This document shows positions 46,878-58,302 of a DNA stretch of 64,000 nt, in pieces (position 1 is the stretch's first letter; each line of letters begins with the position of its first letter). The notes below the pieces were generated by a model, which made no database searches, was not told the DNA's origin, and worked only from the letters and a program-made list of their open reading frames with translations. The stretch lies in contig NC_083339.1 of NCBI RefSeq assembly GCF_019175385.1, forward strand, positions 76,280,307-76,344,306. The letters are read 5' to 3'. This DNA comes from Lycium barbarum (Eukaryota; Streptophyta; Magnoliopsida; Solanales; Solanaceae). Both the position numbers and the translations under genes were made by a program.

Positions 46878-49500
46878 TGTCACGACCCAGCTAGGGGCCG
46901 CGACGGGTACTCGGGGCTAACCACCGAGCACCGCTCGCTCCACTACTCATCATGCTCATTAGCTACTTCTTTTATCGATTTTATACTCACATTATAGGAA
47001 AGTCATATTTCATTTGTAAACATAAATAGTTTCATAAGCCCTTTTTGGCATCAAAAATAATATATGCAAATATACCATAGTGACTTCATCCGACCACATA
47101 ACCCACATTGAGTATCTACGAGCCTCTAAGGAAGTACAAACGCATAGACGGGACAGGACCCCATCGAGCCCAACATATACAAATATACACAAAAGGATAA
47201 TCAAGCACCTCCGGAACAAAGGAGTGCTTTCAATCGGCTATCAGCTCCTACGACTCTGGCTCGAGCTCTCCTCCCTGTCTACCTGTGGGCATGAACACAG
47301 CGTCCAAAGAAAATGGGCGTCAGTACGAACATTGTACTGAGTATGTAAGGCAAGAATGAAATAAACAATGTCATAGAAGCACCAGGAATCATAAGAAGAG
47401 ATGTAACCTGCTCGAGTGTTATAAGCAACATACTTTTACATATATCACATTTTACATCATCATAGTATATGTGTTATCACATCCCATATATCATCGCATT
47501 CATCATCACACACATCATCACATACTTTATCACGTATATCATCACATGGTACTCCGCATCATTACCCGCGTCCGGGTAATCCTCATATTCCGCCCACTAG
47601 TGGTGATCATGCCCGACCCTCTAGGCTCGGTGTAAACATAGCAGCCCGCCTTAGCGGTGACATGCCCGGCCATCTAGGCGCGGTGGAATCATATGCAGCC
47701 CGTATTCGCGGTGACATGCCCGGCCAAATAGGCGCGGTGGAATCATATCATCACAAATCAATCATAACACATCACTATTACATATCTCATAGCATAGCAT
47801 TATTTTACCATTTCTCGGCGTCTTATACATGTCATCATCGTATTACAACTAGCATTGTTAATCATCTTTTAGACATATCATATATTAGCATTAAGAGCAT
47901 ACATTAAGCTTTAAAGGCAATCACACTATGTCGGGGTGACGTAAGGTCGTGAACACCCGATTTTATTATGAACCTTTATGAGTATCGTGCCTCGCCTTGA
48001 AGGAAATAGAGCATAAGGCGAGTGTTAACAAAGATAACATCATTATCATTTAGGAACATCATGCCACAATTTCTTGAATCTCTATACTCTAGCTTATTAT
48101 GATCACCATCATATTCGTATGTAATTCGATATATTGGAGGACTCATAGGCTTCGTTTTGTAGAGGGATTATACGAGACTTGAAGGATTCATGCTTTTTGA
48201 AAGAAAGGATAAGCCTCACATACCTTTGATGTTTAACTAAGCGATCACTTGCGTGTTCTCCTTTAATGCACACATTCTACCTTCAAGAGAATTTATATCG
48301 TCATTAGCTACACAATTATAAGAACGGACTTTTTAAGGATAGGGAAAATTGGACAGCACTTCCTTTGTTTATACTACTTTTCCCATATTCCATATCAACT
48401 CCCAACTCTCACAACAACAATCACAATATAGCAATTAACAATCATCATTTATATACAACGACCATACTCCACCATTTCTCTTCATTTCTCCACATTCATG
48501 GTTTTAGCTTACTATCGCGTTTTCTCGTATATAATACGTATTTCATGGTCTACATGTCATTTATGACGTGTCCACAATCATAACACACCAACATTTATGA
48601 TTCAATCCAACTACCATCCAAACATGGCACTATTCACTCATTAATGGCCCATTTCCTATGTCTTGCTACTATTCAAGTATCTTAACCTTTCAATGCCTTA
48701 AACAATGTGGCTTAGTAATGAAACTTACCTTAGATGATGGTTGAACAAGTCTTGAGTGGAGTTTCTCCTCTAGCACCAAAACCCTATCTCATCTCTTTTG
48801 GTTTTCTTTGAGGAAGATGAACTTTAATTGGGTTTCATACACTTTGATTCATGGATTATGTATTGTTGATCTTGGTTTCCCTTTGATTTCTCTTGTAGTT
48901 AAAGTGTAGAGAGGGTTCTAGATGTTTCTTGAAGTGTAGAGTGAAAGTAGAATGGAAATGAAATGAAAGAGGCCCCTTATACTTAAATTAAAAATCTGGC
49001 CGACCATCTTTATACGGACCAACATACGGTCCGTACTATTTATACGGACCGTATGTATGGCCGTATATTTGGTCCTGTAGCTGGTGGCCTCCTTGGCCAA
49101 TTATACGGTCCAACATACGGCTGGTACAATTTATACGGTCCGTAGGTTGGGCCGTATAATGCCCAGTGGTTCCGTTTTCGTTCTCGTTGTCTCGTTTGAT
49201 CTCCGATCCTTATGGAACCTTCTTGGCACTTGTTTAACATCTCAATACCAATCTAAGGGACGTTATTACTTGTCTCCAAGACATCATTGTGCCATCATAG
49301 GCTCCTTGCTCGAAATTCTTATCCGATACACCACATATGGTTCACTTTCCTTGGCAACTTTCTTTCCTTGCATCATATGCCTTTGAAATCACGTTGAGGG
49401 TCATCAAATACTATTTCTTACTCATCAAAACATCGCATACACTATGTCCTTTGTTAGCCTATTCACTGTACATATACAAGGGATTTTCCAAGGTATAACA
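46878..49500 (-). mobile_element. K 5' LTR
   Basis: 2623 bp. The minus strand starts TGTTATACCTTGG and ends GGGTCGTGACA. It is collinear with LTR F: palindromes at 49000-49160, a GTAAGTTT donor-like site near 48728, a GTATGTGAGG site near 48220, hairpin units with GCCGGGCATG at 47560-47740, CAGTAC/GTACTG at 47320-47345 and a CAG|GT site near 47285. Confidence 0.88.
48995..49165 (-). repeat. TACGGNCCGTA palindrome cluster in K U3
   Basis: Three perfect copies and several half-sites, in the same spacing pattern as F (ATAAATTGTACC, ATAAATAGTACGG spacers). Confidence 0.8.
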
Positions 49501-50144
49501 CTTGCCCTTACGTAAAGCCTCCATATGCTCCCAATCTGTTTGAATACAAATCAAGTGTATGAATAAGAGTAAGTCGGTACCCATATTGCCTCATAGAAAA
49601 TTCAGGTCTAGATAGTTAACCCAAAACCCCATTCTAAATCCCAATGGTCAAAAGCGCAATTTCGTTTGGAGAACGGGTTCAATTAGGTCAAATTAATAAT
49701 CTAGGAAGCCATACTAGTCTAATGATACCCATAAAAGCATACTTCAATTCCGAACCCAAAAAAACACTCAAAAAATAGGATTCCGAGCCACGTAGGGCAA
49801 AATAAGAAATTCAGTCCAAAATTAATTTGCCCAAGCCTTATAGAGTCTATATACCAAAAATCAATCAAATCTACCCATAATTTCATGCTTAATTGAAGAA
49901 TCTATAAATTCATGCCTAGGGTTCAAAACCCCCAATTTATTACTTCGAATTCAAGAATCCCATCATGATAAACCTCAATAATCTATGAAATAATCAAAAG
50001 AAGAAGGTTAGAATCTTACCCCAAGGATGTATCTTGCAAAATCTCCCAAAATCCTCTAAAATCGAGCTTCCAAAAGATAACTTAGTGATTGAGGAGTCAA
50101 ATTACGAATTTGGGATTTTAAGAAACTGCTTAGTCAACCCTTAT

Positions 50145-50290
50145 TCGCGATTGCGGGACCCATCCACGCGATAGCAAGGACGCGGAAGAAATGACCATCG
50201 CGATCGAGGCCTTTGCCTCGCAATCGCAATATGCAGGAAATCAGAGGCTCGCGATCGCGCCAAATGGCATCGTGATCGCGATTAAGAACA
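50145..50290. repeat. GCGATCGC palindrome cluster in J U3
   Basis: Within 150 bases there are repeated ATCGCGATCG, TCGCGATCGCG, TCGTGATCGCGA and related half-sites. They lie upstream of the J leader and donor-like site, the same relative place as the TACGGNCCGTA clusters of other families. Confidence 0.7.
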
Positions 50291-50797
50291 CCAGCAACAA
50301 CTGAAACCAAAAAAATCTGGTTTTTCGCTTTAACACCCCGAAATCCAAGACTCACCTGGAACCCCCCCGGATACAAAACAAATATGCACCCTAACATAAA
50401 AATACGCTACGAACTCACCCGCACACTCGAAATTTCGAAAAGAGGTCATTTTGACTTAGTCAACCCCCAAAGCCTTAAAACTAACTCTCCAACCAAATGA
50501 CCAAAATGCCCCCGAGACCCTCGGGAACCGAACCAACCACTCAACTAAGTTATAATCAACATTATGAAACTCATGGAACATACGGAATTCTCAAAAAGAT
50601 GTGTTTACCCCTAGACTTTGGTCAACCCAGCACTTAAGGATTTCTAAAATTTCCATTTTCTCACCCAAAATACTTCTGATTGCCTAGAGAATCGCGCCAC
50701 CCATCCCCACATGTCTAAATACTCTAATGAAGCTATGGGGAAGGTCAAAAGGGGAAAAATAGTCAAAATTGCTAAAATGACTTAACAGGCCGTTACA

Positions 50798-51189
50798 TCA
50801 ACTTCACCTTAGCTTGATCAACATCTGTCTTAGTTTGTCACTTATATACTCTCATTCCACAAATCTGCCTGTTAATAATGATAAATTATTTTAGCACTAA
50901 GAAACATAAACAACTAGATATGTGTGTGTACATAGAATTTCAAGCGCAAAAAAAAGTCTTAGATAATTCTATTTCTAACAAATTTAATAGAGGAAAAAAA
51001 AATGCAACGAAACAAAAAAGTAAACAAACCTGTAAACATTTTAAAAAGATCTCCCTATAATGTCACTTTGTTATTGCAATCGACTAGCTATGGCTCTTGC
51101 CAGCACTATTAAAACTTTAAAATCTTTAAAATCCCACTCACTATTTATTAAAAATAAAGCATGATATTAATAAAATTGATGGAATAAGA
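50798..51189. other. Unassigned AT-rich stretch
   Basis: Nothing recognised beyond A-rich tracts. The right end leads into the LINE-type remnant. Confidence 0.4.
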
Positions 51190-52100
51190 CCAGTTCTGTA
51201 TTAAAAATGATCCGGTGCCTGTAATGATTGAATCAGATTCTCTGTCCATGATAAACATTATTCAAGGAATATGGGAGATTCCATGGAAGATCAGTATGGA
51301 AGTTAGTAAGATCAACTTTTGGAGGAACAAGGGACAAGTGCAGTTTGCTCAAATCCTTAGGGAAGGCAATGCACTTGCTGATTTTTTAACTAACCTGGTT
51401 TTTTATTTTGCAGGTACAGTTCATTTTCATTCATTTGCTGAGTTGCCAACAGGTGCAAAGAAGATTCTCAATAGTGATAAGATGATGATGCCTAATTTCA
51501 GAAGCAAGATCTACATAAATAGAGAACCAGACTGATCATATGCATCTGATCTCTGTATACATGCCAACAAGTGATGACACAAGATTCAGTTTCACAAGGA
51601 AGTAAAGGTTCATGATAACAGCTTCATCTGATTGTTATAGTCCCGGTTGGATGACTAAGGTTATCCTTGTTAGTGTGTGGTATTAACAGAAATGTTCATC
51701 CTACTAACAGGATCTCCTTAGTTACCTAATCCAGCTACAAACATTCAACATAACCTCATGTGTAAGATTGATCAGGGATATTGGGCAGCAAAGGACAACA
51801 ACCATGAGGAGCTTCATACCACATTTCTTTTTGAAAGATTCTCAGTAAGATTAGATACCATAGCACCTGGTAAGAGCTTGAGGTAACTGATAATGGCATC
51901 AATCCAAAGAAGGAGTGTTCTTGTTTGCAGTTTCTTCATTGTTACACTTGGTTGTTCAAACAAGGCTTAGACTTTACTTTCATTTCCTAGGATAGAGTAG
52001 TATAGCATTTTTCATCTTTCTTTCATTTTGTTATGTAAATATCTTTGTTTATTTTTAATAAAATCCAATAGCATCAGGCTGATTGATTTTGCTTAAAAAC
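51190..52100 (+). pseudogene. RNase H-like remnant, probably 3' end of a LINE
   Basis: The open frame to 51535 encodes a C-terminal RNase H-type fold: FCIKNDPVPVMIESDSL, then GIWEIPWKI, and REGNALADFLTN near the end, followed by FHSFAELPTGAKKI. This pattern is typical of the RNase H domain at the end of plant L1-type LINEs and of host RNase H-like pseudogenes. Upstream RT is absent, so the copy is 5'-truncated, as LINE insertions often are. About 550 bases of 3' untranslated sequence follow, with an AATAAAATCC signal near 52056. No clear poly(A) tail or TSD was found. Confidence 0.6.
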
Positions 52101-52144
52101 AATTGTTGGAATAAGACCGAACTGAAAAACTTAAGTCAAATAGG

Positions 52145-52950
52145 TGTTGACACCTAATTTTTGCCCTCCAATAATTTTATTTAATTATTCGGCGTTCTTG
52201 AATCACAAAAGGAGTAAAATATATATTTTTACAAGTCAAAAATGATTTTGCAAAATTATTTTGATGACATTTTACCATTACATTTGGCAAAATATCTTCA
52301 AATAAATATTTTATATTTTTTCTATAATTTTCAAGAATACTTGTCAATATTTAATTTAAAAATAAATAAACACAATAATTTAAATAATTTTTTAAATTAT
52401 TAATATCATATTGATTTATTTTTACTCCGTTAAATCAAGAAAATTGACTAATTGAATAGACAATCAGTTAAATCTTAATTTTTATAAGTTATTGGGCAAA
52501 CAATGGCAATCATTTCCAAAAATTGTTTACAGTTAATGTCATGAGTTAATCGTGGTTATAGTGAAAATAGCCAGTTTGATTTCTACGCTTTAATTGTTGC
52601 CATAATCAGAAAGATAAAATTATTTGCCTGCATATCAGTTATGGAAGGGTCAATTAAGTCATTCTTTTTAATTCGGCTATAATAGAAATGATTAATTATT
52701 TTCAAAATGGCTATAATTAAAATAGTTAATTAATTGCTACTTTTAAAAGCGGCTACTTGTTAAATTAATTTATAGCAAAATTACCCTTCTCATATATGTA
52801 TATACACACGTATATAGGAGTATACACATGTATATACATATGCATTTGGGCCATTTCTTTGAGTGGACAAGACCGGCCCATTTCTCCTTTTCTCAGCCTT
52901 AAACCAAATGATCCCTGAATATACAATCACTTTCTGTTTGTATATGTTAC
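52145..52950 (+). mobile_element. Tat/Ogre-like LTR, left fragment
   Basis: Starts TGTTGACACCTAATTTTTGC, closely resembling the LTR start of plant Tat/Ogre elements. An AT-rich U3 follows. It is cut at 52951, where LTR L begins. No TSD can be shown. Confidence 0.5.
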
Positions 52951-55145
52951 TGTTACATCTTGGAGATTTCGGATTGTTGCATTGTGAGTAGACTAACGTG
53001 AGCTTAAGGTGAACATGAAGTCCTTATGAGATTAAGGAGAGTATTTGATAACTTTAAGCGTGTACCATAAGATTTTGAAGTCATATGAATCGGTGAAACT
53101 AAGTTCGTCGAAGGAAGCAGAATGTAAGTCATGTTTGGGAGGGTTTCGCAACAATTGAGCAATAATTTGCTTAGTAATGTCTTGAGGGGGAGCTATAGAG
53201 CCCCTTAGATGGTTAATGAAGTGTTATACAAGTGCCAATAAGGTTCCATAAGGATTGGGGGTTGAACGAATCGACGAGAATAAGTTTCAGGAAAAAGTGG
53301 ATTATACGGTCGGATATACGGACCGTATAATTTCTACGGTCCGTATAATTGGCTAACATCTACCGTAAATCAATTCTAGAAAAGGGTGAACCTCTGGTGG
53401 GATAGTACGGTCCATTTATACTGACTATATAATTTGTGCGTCCCGTATAATTGGCCGTAGATACGGGGCGGGCCAGATTTCTTTTTAGTTATCTATGACC
53501 TACCCTTGTTCATTTATTTCATTTCCCACTTTCCTCAAACTCTTGAAAGCTCTACAACCCTCTCCTAAGTAAACCCAACCAAACCTAAGAGAGATCAAAG
53601 ATCAAATAGCAAGAGTCAAGGGATTCAAGTGTGAAATTCTCACTAGGGTTTGTAAGATCCAAGAATTTCTTCGGTGTTAAAGTTGGGATTTTATTCAAGT
53701 TGGTAACTTGATCCAAAGCTCATTCCTATATGATAAAAGGTTAGTTTTCATGTCTATTTCATGTTATTAAGCATGCTTGTCTATTGAACAACTTGAGTGA
53801 GGGGAGAAAGTGGAAGCTGAAGTTCAAGTATAGATTTAATGATATTTTGAGTAGTAAATTAACTTGACCTATCATTGTTAGAATGTTATGAGTGTAATCT
53901 TGTTATGAAGGGTATATTGATGACAAGGAAGTGTTGCATACAAGTGTACAAAGGGTTGATGTGAAGTTTTTGATATAAATTGATTATGAGAATGAATTTT
54001 GAGACTTAATGGAATATAACTACTTGATTATGATATTGTGTATGTTGTTATGGTTGTTTGGAAGTTGTTTTGTAGTATGGTGGAAGTCGACAAAATAGGG
54101 GAAATGCTGCCCAATTTTCACTAGCTCATGAAGTCTACAAGTTTGAACTTAAGAGTGTCTTTAAGACGTAACCTTGGTATGAATCCTTTTAAATGTAGAT
54201 TTTTTCGAACTTTGGAGAAGAACGTTAAGTAGTTAAGAAGACGTAAAGGTATGTAAGGCTAATCCTTCTTTCTTAAGGCATGATTCCATTGTTGTATACA
54301 TATATGTGAAATCCATAATGTCTTCCATGACGCCTCCATTTCTAGAAGTGTTAAAGCTCATAAGTCTTGATACTCTCATGATATCGTTGATCTCATCTTG
54401 TGATAGTGGACCCTCTGAAGAAAGATATATTGATGACGATGATGTTGACGATTCTTATGTACTCCTATGTGTATATGTATGTATATATGTATAGCCATTA
54501 TGTAACACCGAGCTTGTATGGCCGGGTATGCTATTCTCTGCGCGCACACCACTACAGTTGGGTACGGATAACACCGAGCAGTGTTATGGCCGGGTATGTA
54601 TGACACCGAACCTACATGATCGGGTATGGTACTACTATATATGTATGCGTATGTATGGAAGGTTTCCATTAGAAAAAGGGTAAGTAAATATGATGAACGT
54701 CTCAAGAGGTATATATGGCTCTCCTATCTCATGGCTCTTCTATCTCATGTTATTCTTCATGCTATTAGCTCTTCTATCTCATGTTATCCTTCATGCTATT
54801 ATTAAGTTACTGCTTATGCTTTACATACTCAGTACATTGTTCGTACTGACGTCTTTTTGTTTGTGGACACTGTGTCATGCCCGCAGGTGGACAGGGAGAT
54901 AGACTTGATCCTTAGGCTGCTTATCCAGAGACTGCTTAGAGGTGCTCCATTTGATTCGGAGCTACAGCTGTTGGTACTATTCTTTTGTGTATATATGGGC
55001 ATGGCGGGGCCCTGTCCCATCTTTATGATGTTACATATTTTTTCTAGAGGCTCGTAGACAATTGTGTATATCTAGATGTCTCTTAGCCTTGTTAGCTCAT
55101 ATTTTTTATTTCATTTTGATAGCCTTGTCGGCTTGCTTATATATA
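52951..55145 (+). mobile_element. LTR L, F/K-like family, right end missing
   Basis: Starts TGTTACATCTTGG, like H and K. It is collinear with F: an ATAAGGATTGGGGGTTG phrase near 53254, palindromes at 53305-53465, a leader, a GGTTAGTTTT site near 53740, an ATGTAG acceptor-like site near 54200, GTATGTAAGG at 54249, GCCGGGTATG units near 54520-54630, the CAGTAC hairpin near 54829 and GCAG|GT near 54886. The terminal GGGTCGTGACA is absent; the LTR breaks in a poly(T) tract near 55150. Confidence 0.8.
53305..53465 (+). repeat. TACGGNCCGTA palindrome cluster in L U3
   Basis: Two perfect copies joined by TATAATTTC, plus degenerate sites (TACGGTCGGATA, TACGGTCCATTTA). Confidence 0.75.
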
Positions 55146-55149
55146 TAGT

Positions 55150-55499
55150 GTTTTTTTTTTTGTTTTTTTTTTATAATCTGGACTCTGTCCAGTCATGAAT
55201 CTTGTTACACTGTTCATTTTTTTCGCTTAACCTTTGTTCTTAATAGCAGTCTTCTTTAACCACACCCTGGTTACTACAGCCAACATTGTCCTTCATCATT
55301 TAGACATTAAAACGGCCTCTTAAAACCTAGGAATTTACAGGTTAATCAATCGAGATTATTAAGAAGTTAAGAGAATAACCATATACTAAGAATAACAGTT
55401 TCATGATAACAAGGAAATAATTACTTAAACATAATATTCATATAATCACGAAATAATTTACATAATAGAGAGTAGTACAGAAAACACAGTAAATAAACT
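55150..55499. other. Unassigned spacer beside the pararetroviral remnant
   Basis: Starts with poly(T); no protein. It could be pararetroviral leader on the minus strand, but no primer-binding site is visible. Confidence 0.35.
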
Positions 55500-56019
55500 T
55501 ACATGGTTTGAAGAAGGAGAGAGGTTCCTTGAAAAAACTACTTCACACTAGGGGTTAGGTATTAAAAACTTAATACTATTTTACAATAGGAATTTATATT
55601 ACAAGGGTTTTGAACTGGAAAAGGGATTTGAGCATTGGTGAAAGAGAAGGGGAATATGGAAGTTTTCTAGAGAGAGGTGGTTGGTGCTTTTCTTGGTGAT
55701 GTCTTTGCTTCTCCACAAATGCTGCTATTTATAGGCGTCTGGCGGACTTCAACTCCGGATTTCAAAACATTAAAGAATCTTTGAGTTCAGCCGGGTGCTC
55801 TTTGGGCCCCATCGTCACGTGAAACTTTTTCAAAAGAAACTTTATGTATTTGTCCGTTTGCTGATTTGTCCATTTACTATGGCTACTTTAGTAAAGTTAC
55901 TTTTACTAAAGCATTCTTTTTCTGAAGGACTGTCTGCTAGCCGTTGCTTTTATTTAACGAATCTTATCGTCCTTGTCTTGTTATGATTACTTCCTCCACT
56001 AATACATATATAATTTTTT
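55500..56019 (-). promoter_or_regulatory. Pararetrovirus-type promoter and leader, minus strand
   Basis: On the minus strand, downstream of the viroplasmin-like frame, CCTATAAATAGC (TATA box at 55726-55733) is preceded about 75 bases upstream by TTTCACGTGACGATG (55803-55817), a G-box overlapping a TGACG as-1-like site. The following transcribed part (CACCTCTCTCTAGAAAAC) looks like a leader. In Caulimoviridae the main promoter lies in the intergenic region after the last gene, as here. Activity is untested. Confidence 0.6.
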
Positions 56020-56890
56020 TTATGTGTCTAAATTATGTAGTGCAATAGAATCAAAACTCATTCCCAAATCGTCGTCGTTTGGGTCTTGTGAATCTTGAAA
56101 TGCACTGTTCTGAAAATTTACCATATCTCCTTCATCTGAACTATGGACTGGTGACTTCCTTGGAGATAATTCTGGACTAGGGTTGGTTATATGCTTGTCC
56201 TGTTCTGCTTTTGTTTGGAAAAGTCTTTCCAAAGTCTCTTTAACTATACTTTCTAAGTTGTCATTTTTTTTTCTTTTTTACATGTTTTCTTGGTAGAAGT
56301 AGCTCTTTGCGTCAGTGTCTTTGGTAGTCTTCGTCTTGTATGGAGAGATGAACATCCCTCTTCTTCACTTTTTGGCAAAGTGACAGCCATCAACGGATTT
56401 GATGAGTCTTTACCGGCTACCGTTTGAACCGGACTAGCTGTATCTTTATCCGATACAGTGGATCTGTTTGCATTCATTGGGGAATGCACACCCGTCTCAT
56501 CCATTTTTGTCGGAGATGGAAAACTCTGGGATTGTGCTAATTCGAACTTAACTGCTTGTAGTCTTTGTTCTAACAGTCTTGCTTGTTCCAAGAGTTTCAT
56601 TTTTTCTTGGATGAGTGTCTCCTTTTGCTGGTTAAGTCTTCTAACGGTCTCAGTCATAGTAGAGCAGTGATCTCAAAAAATCACATTGTCTGTGTCTTTT
56701 TGTGTAGTGTACTGAGGTATTCTGTCTGGATTTTGTCTGAGAGCTAGAGAAATATAGTAATTTGGACCCAACACTGCTCTAGCATAGTCTAATGCCTCAG
56801 TGAAATCATTAAAGCCTTTAAAAAGACAATATGGTTCATGAAGGTTGACTCAGTAGTTTCATTTTCATCTAAAGTACTTTCTTCTTCTAT
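56020..56890 (-). pseudogene. Endogenous pararetrovirus: viroplasmin/transactivator-like gene remnant
   Basis: The minus-strand translation begins (about 56850-56690) with a viroplasmin-like segment: LFKGFNDFTEALDYAR followed by AVLGPNYYISLALRQ. This resembles the RNase H1-N-terminal-like fold of caulimovirid inclusion-body proteins. A TGA follows near 56674; then a coiled-coil region (RRLNQQKETLIQEKMKLLEQ, heptad-like) and a Ser/Pro-rich, acidic C-terminus. A phase change occurs in an A-rich run near 56255-56275. The family role is translation of the polycistronic RNA and virus-factory formation. It is oriented opposite to the coat-protein half beside it, so the insertion is rearranged. Assignment to a Solendovirus-like or related genus is an inference. 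Confidence 0.65.
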
Positions 56891-56896
56891 GTCTCT

Positions 56897-58048
56897 TTGT
56901 GGTGCATAATTATAATTAGTAAATCTTACCTTTGGAAAAGAATAGTGGTAGCAGACTATATAAAAACTTATAATGATGCAGATATTGAAACTATGTATAA
57001 ATATTTAGAAACATTTTTAGGAGAATCAGCTAAAGCTCTATGGGAAGCATATAAGGAAGATTTTCCGATGGAATTTCAATACTTAGTGTCCATGGGAGCA
57101 AATCCATACAATTTCACTAATAAAATACATACTTTAATCACATGAGAAGATTCAAATAGTGGATTAGTAATACTACAAAGAAATGCTTTAATCAAATTAG
57201 AACAATTAAGTATAAGTAGTTGGTTTCATATTAAGAAATTTTTAAATGATTATTTTTATTATTGCACAATTAGTGGAAACGCTTTTGACCAAGAATTAGG
57301 TAAAAAATTATTTAATAAATTACCAGGAGCTTTAGGAAGAAAAATAGAAGACAGATGGACTAAAAAATATGGAGTAGTACAAAACCCTACTCTAAAATGG
57401 TCAATAGGACATAAAATACAACATATAATGGATATACTATAAGAAAAATGCACGCATATACAAATACAAAAACAATTAAAACAAAATGAAATGAATTTTT
57501 GTAAAAGCGTGATATGCACTACTCAGAGTTACAATAAAGACAATTATAAAAAATATAGAACTCAATACAGTAGAAAGAAATATTATCTTAGAAAATCATT
57601 AGCTAGAAAATCTTATTCAGATAGAAATAGACATCTAAGAAAATACATAACAGATAGAAATTATAAAAATAAACTAGAATGTTTTACTTGTGGGAGTATA
57701 GAACACTTAGCAAATACATGCCCAAAAAGAATAAATAATAAGACATGAAATTCACATCTGATTGAAGACTTTCAAGAAACCTTAATAAATGTAGATGAAT
57801 ATATGTCAGACACAGAAAGTATATACTCTATAGTAAGTGTAGACACTGAAGAAAAAATTAAAACAGACTCATCAGACTCAGAAGCAGAAGAATTAATCAA
57901 TGAAATAGGATTAGAAAAACTAGATTTAGAACCAATTCAAATAGATAATCTAGCAAATATATCTGAAGACTATAATCATGAGTTCGAACGAAATAAGGGA
58001 TTAGATAGTAACGCATGTTTCTCTTGTAAATGGTTTCATTTATGGTAA
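56897..58048 (+). pseudogene. Endogenous pararetrovirus: coat protein remnant
   Basis: One frame runs from 56897 to 58048 with stops at 57143-57145, 57440-57442 and 57746-57748. It starts with a capsid-like region (YLETFLGESAKALWEAYKED), then a Lys/Arg/Tyr-rich basic stretch leading to a CCHC zinc knuckle CFTCGSIEHLANTC (57680-57721), and ends in an acidic, Ser-rich tail. A basic region, a knuckle and an acidic tail is the usual order of caulimovirid coat proteins. The knuckle binds the viral RNA. At about 58030 the sequence passes directly to a reverse-transcriptase region in another phase, so movement-protein and protease sequence between them is missing. Confidence 0.75.
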
Positions 58049-58302
58049 GAAATTATAGTGAGATAGTGAGAGGAAAAGCTAGAATGGTAATAAATTACAA
58101 AAGACTTAATGATAACACCAGAACAGATGAATATAAGTTATCAGATAAAACAGAATTAATAAATAGAATACAAAGTAAAAAGATCTTTAGTAAATTTGAT
58201 TTTAAATCACGATATTAGCAGGTACGAATACATGAAGAAAGTATAGAATGGACCGCATTCACCTGTCCTGAAGGACATTTTGAATGGTTAGTAAGGCCAT
58301 TT
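58030..58302 (+). pseudogene. Endogenous pararetrovirus: reverse transcriptase fragment
   Basis: The translation includes ARMVINYKRLNDNT and KKIFSKFDFKS, the N-terminal fingers and first catalytic-aspartate region of a caulimovirid reverse transcriptase, then IEWTAFTCPEGHFEWLV. A TAG lies at 58216-58218. The domain stops at 58302, before the second catalytic motif, because element E is inserted there. The fragment is clearly distinct from the gypsy RTs in this window, which share [12 protein letters not shown] instead. Confidence 0.82.

Larger units (their letters stand above)
46488..49500 (-). mobile_element. Truncated element K (5' LTR, leader, start of gag)
   Basis: Minus-strand order: LTR (49500 to 46878), primer-binding site, leader and about 60 gag codons. 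The similarity to other gags then stops near 46487 and sequence that may belong to LTR J begins. The 3' part and left TSD are lost. Confidence 0.65.
45422..50797 (-). mobile_element. Solo LTR J (minus strand), interrupted by K
   Basis: The left edge is TGTCATGACCC and the right edge GGCCGTTACA; on the minus strand it starts TGTAACGGCC and ends GGGTCATGACA. The flanks TTAAC (45417-45421) and TCAAC (50798-50802) fit a TSD with one transition. The segments are 45422 to about 46487 and 49501-50797, together about 2.36 kb. It contains a repeat of GTACTCAGTAGCATC(A/G)TCGACCGACCC at 45868-45925, a minus-strand GTAAGATTCTAAC donor-like site near 50020 and a GCGATCGC cluster at 50145-50290. It belongs to a family distinct from F-I. 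Confidence 0.7.

Noticed and set aside
50140..50290. Cluster of GCGATCGC considered as a bacterial or organellar insert
   Set aside because: It lies within LTR J between its conserved modules, with the same base composition on both sides. No bacterial gene is present.
51215..51535. Frame with RNase H motifs considered as an intact host gene
   Set aside because: Only the C-terminal part of the fold is present, with no start context or upstream domain; a truncated LINE end explains it better.
52540..52570. GGTTATAGTG as the missing right end of the CACTA-like element at 44591
   Set aside because: The match is only about nine bases, the flanks do not give the same 3-bp duplication, and no subterminal repeats lie beside it.
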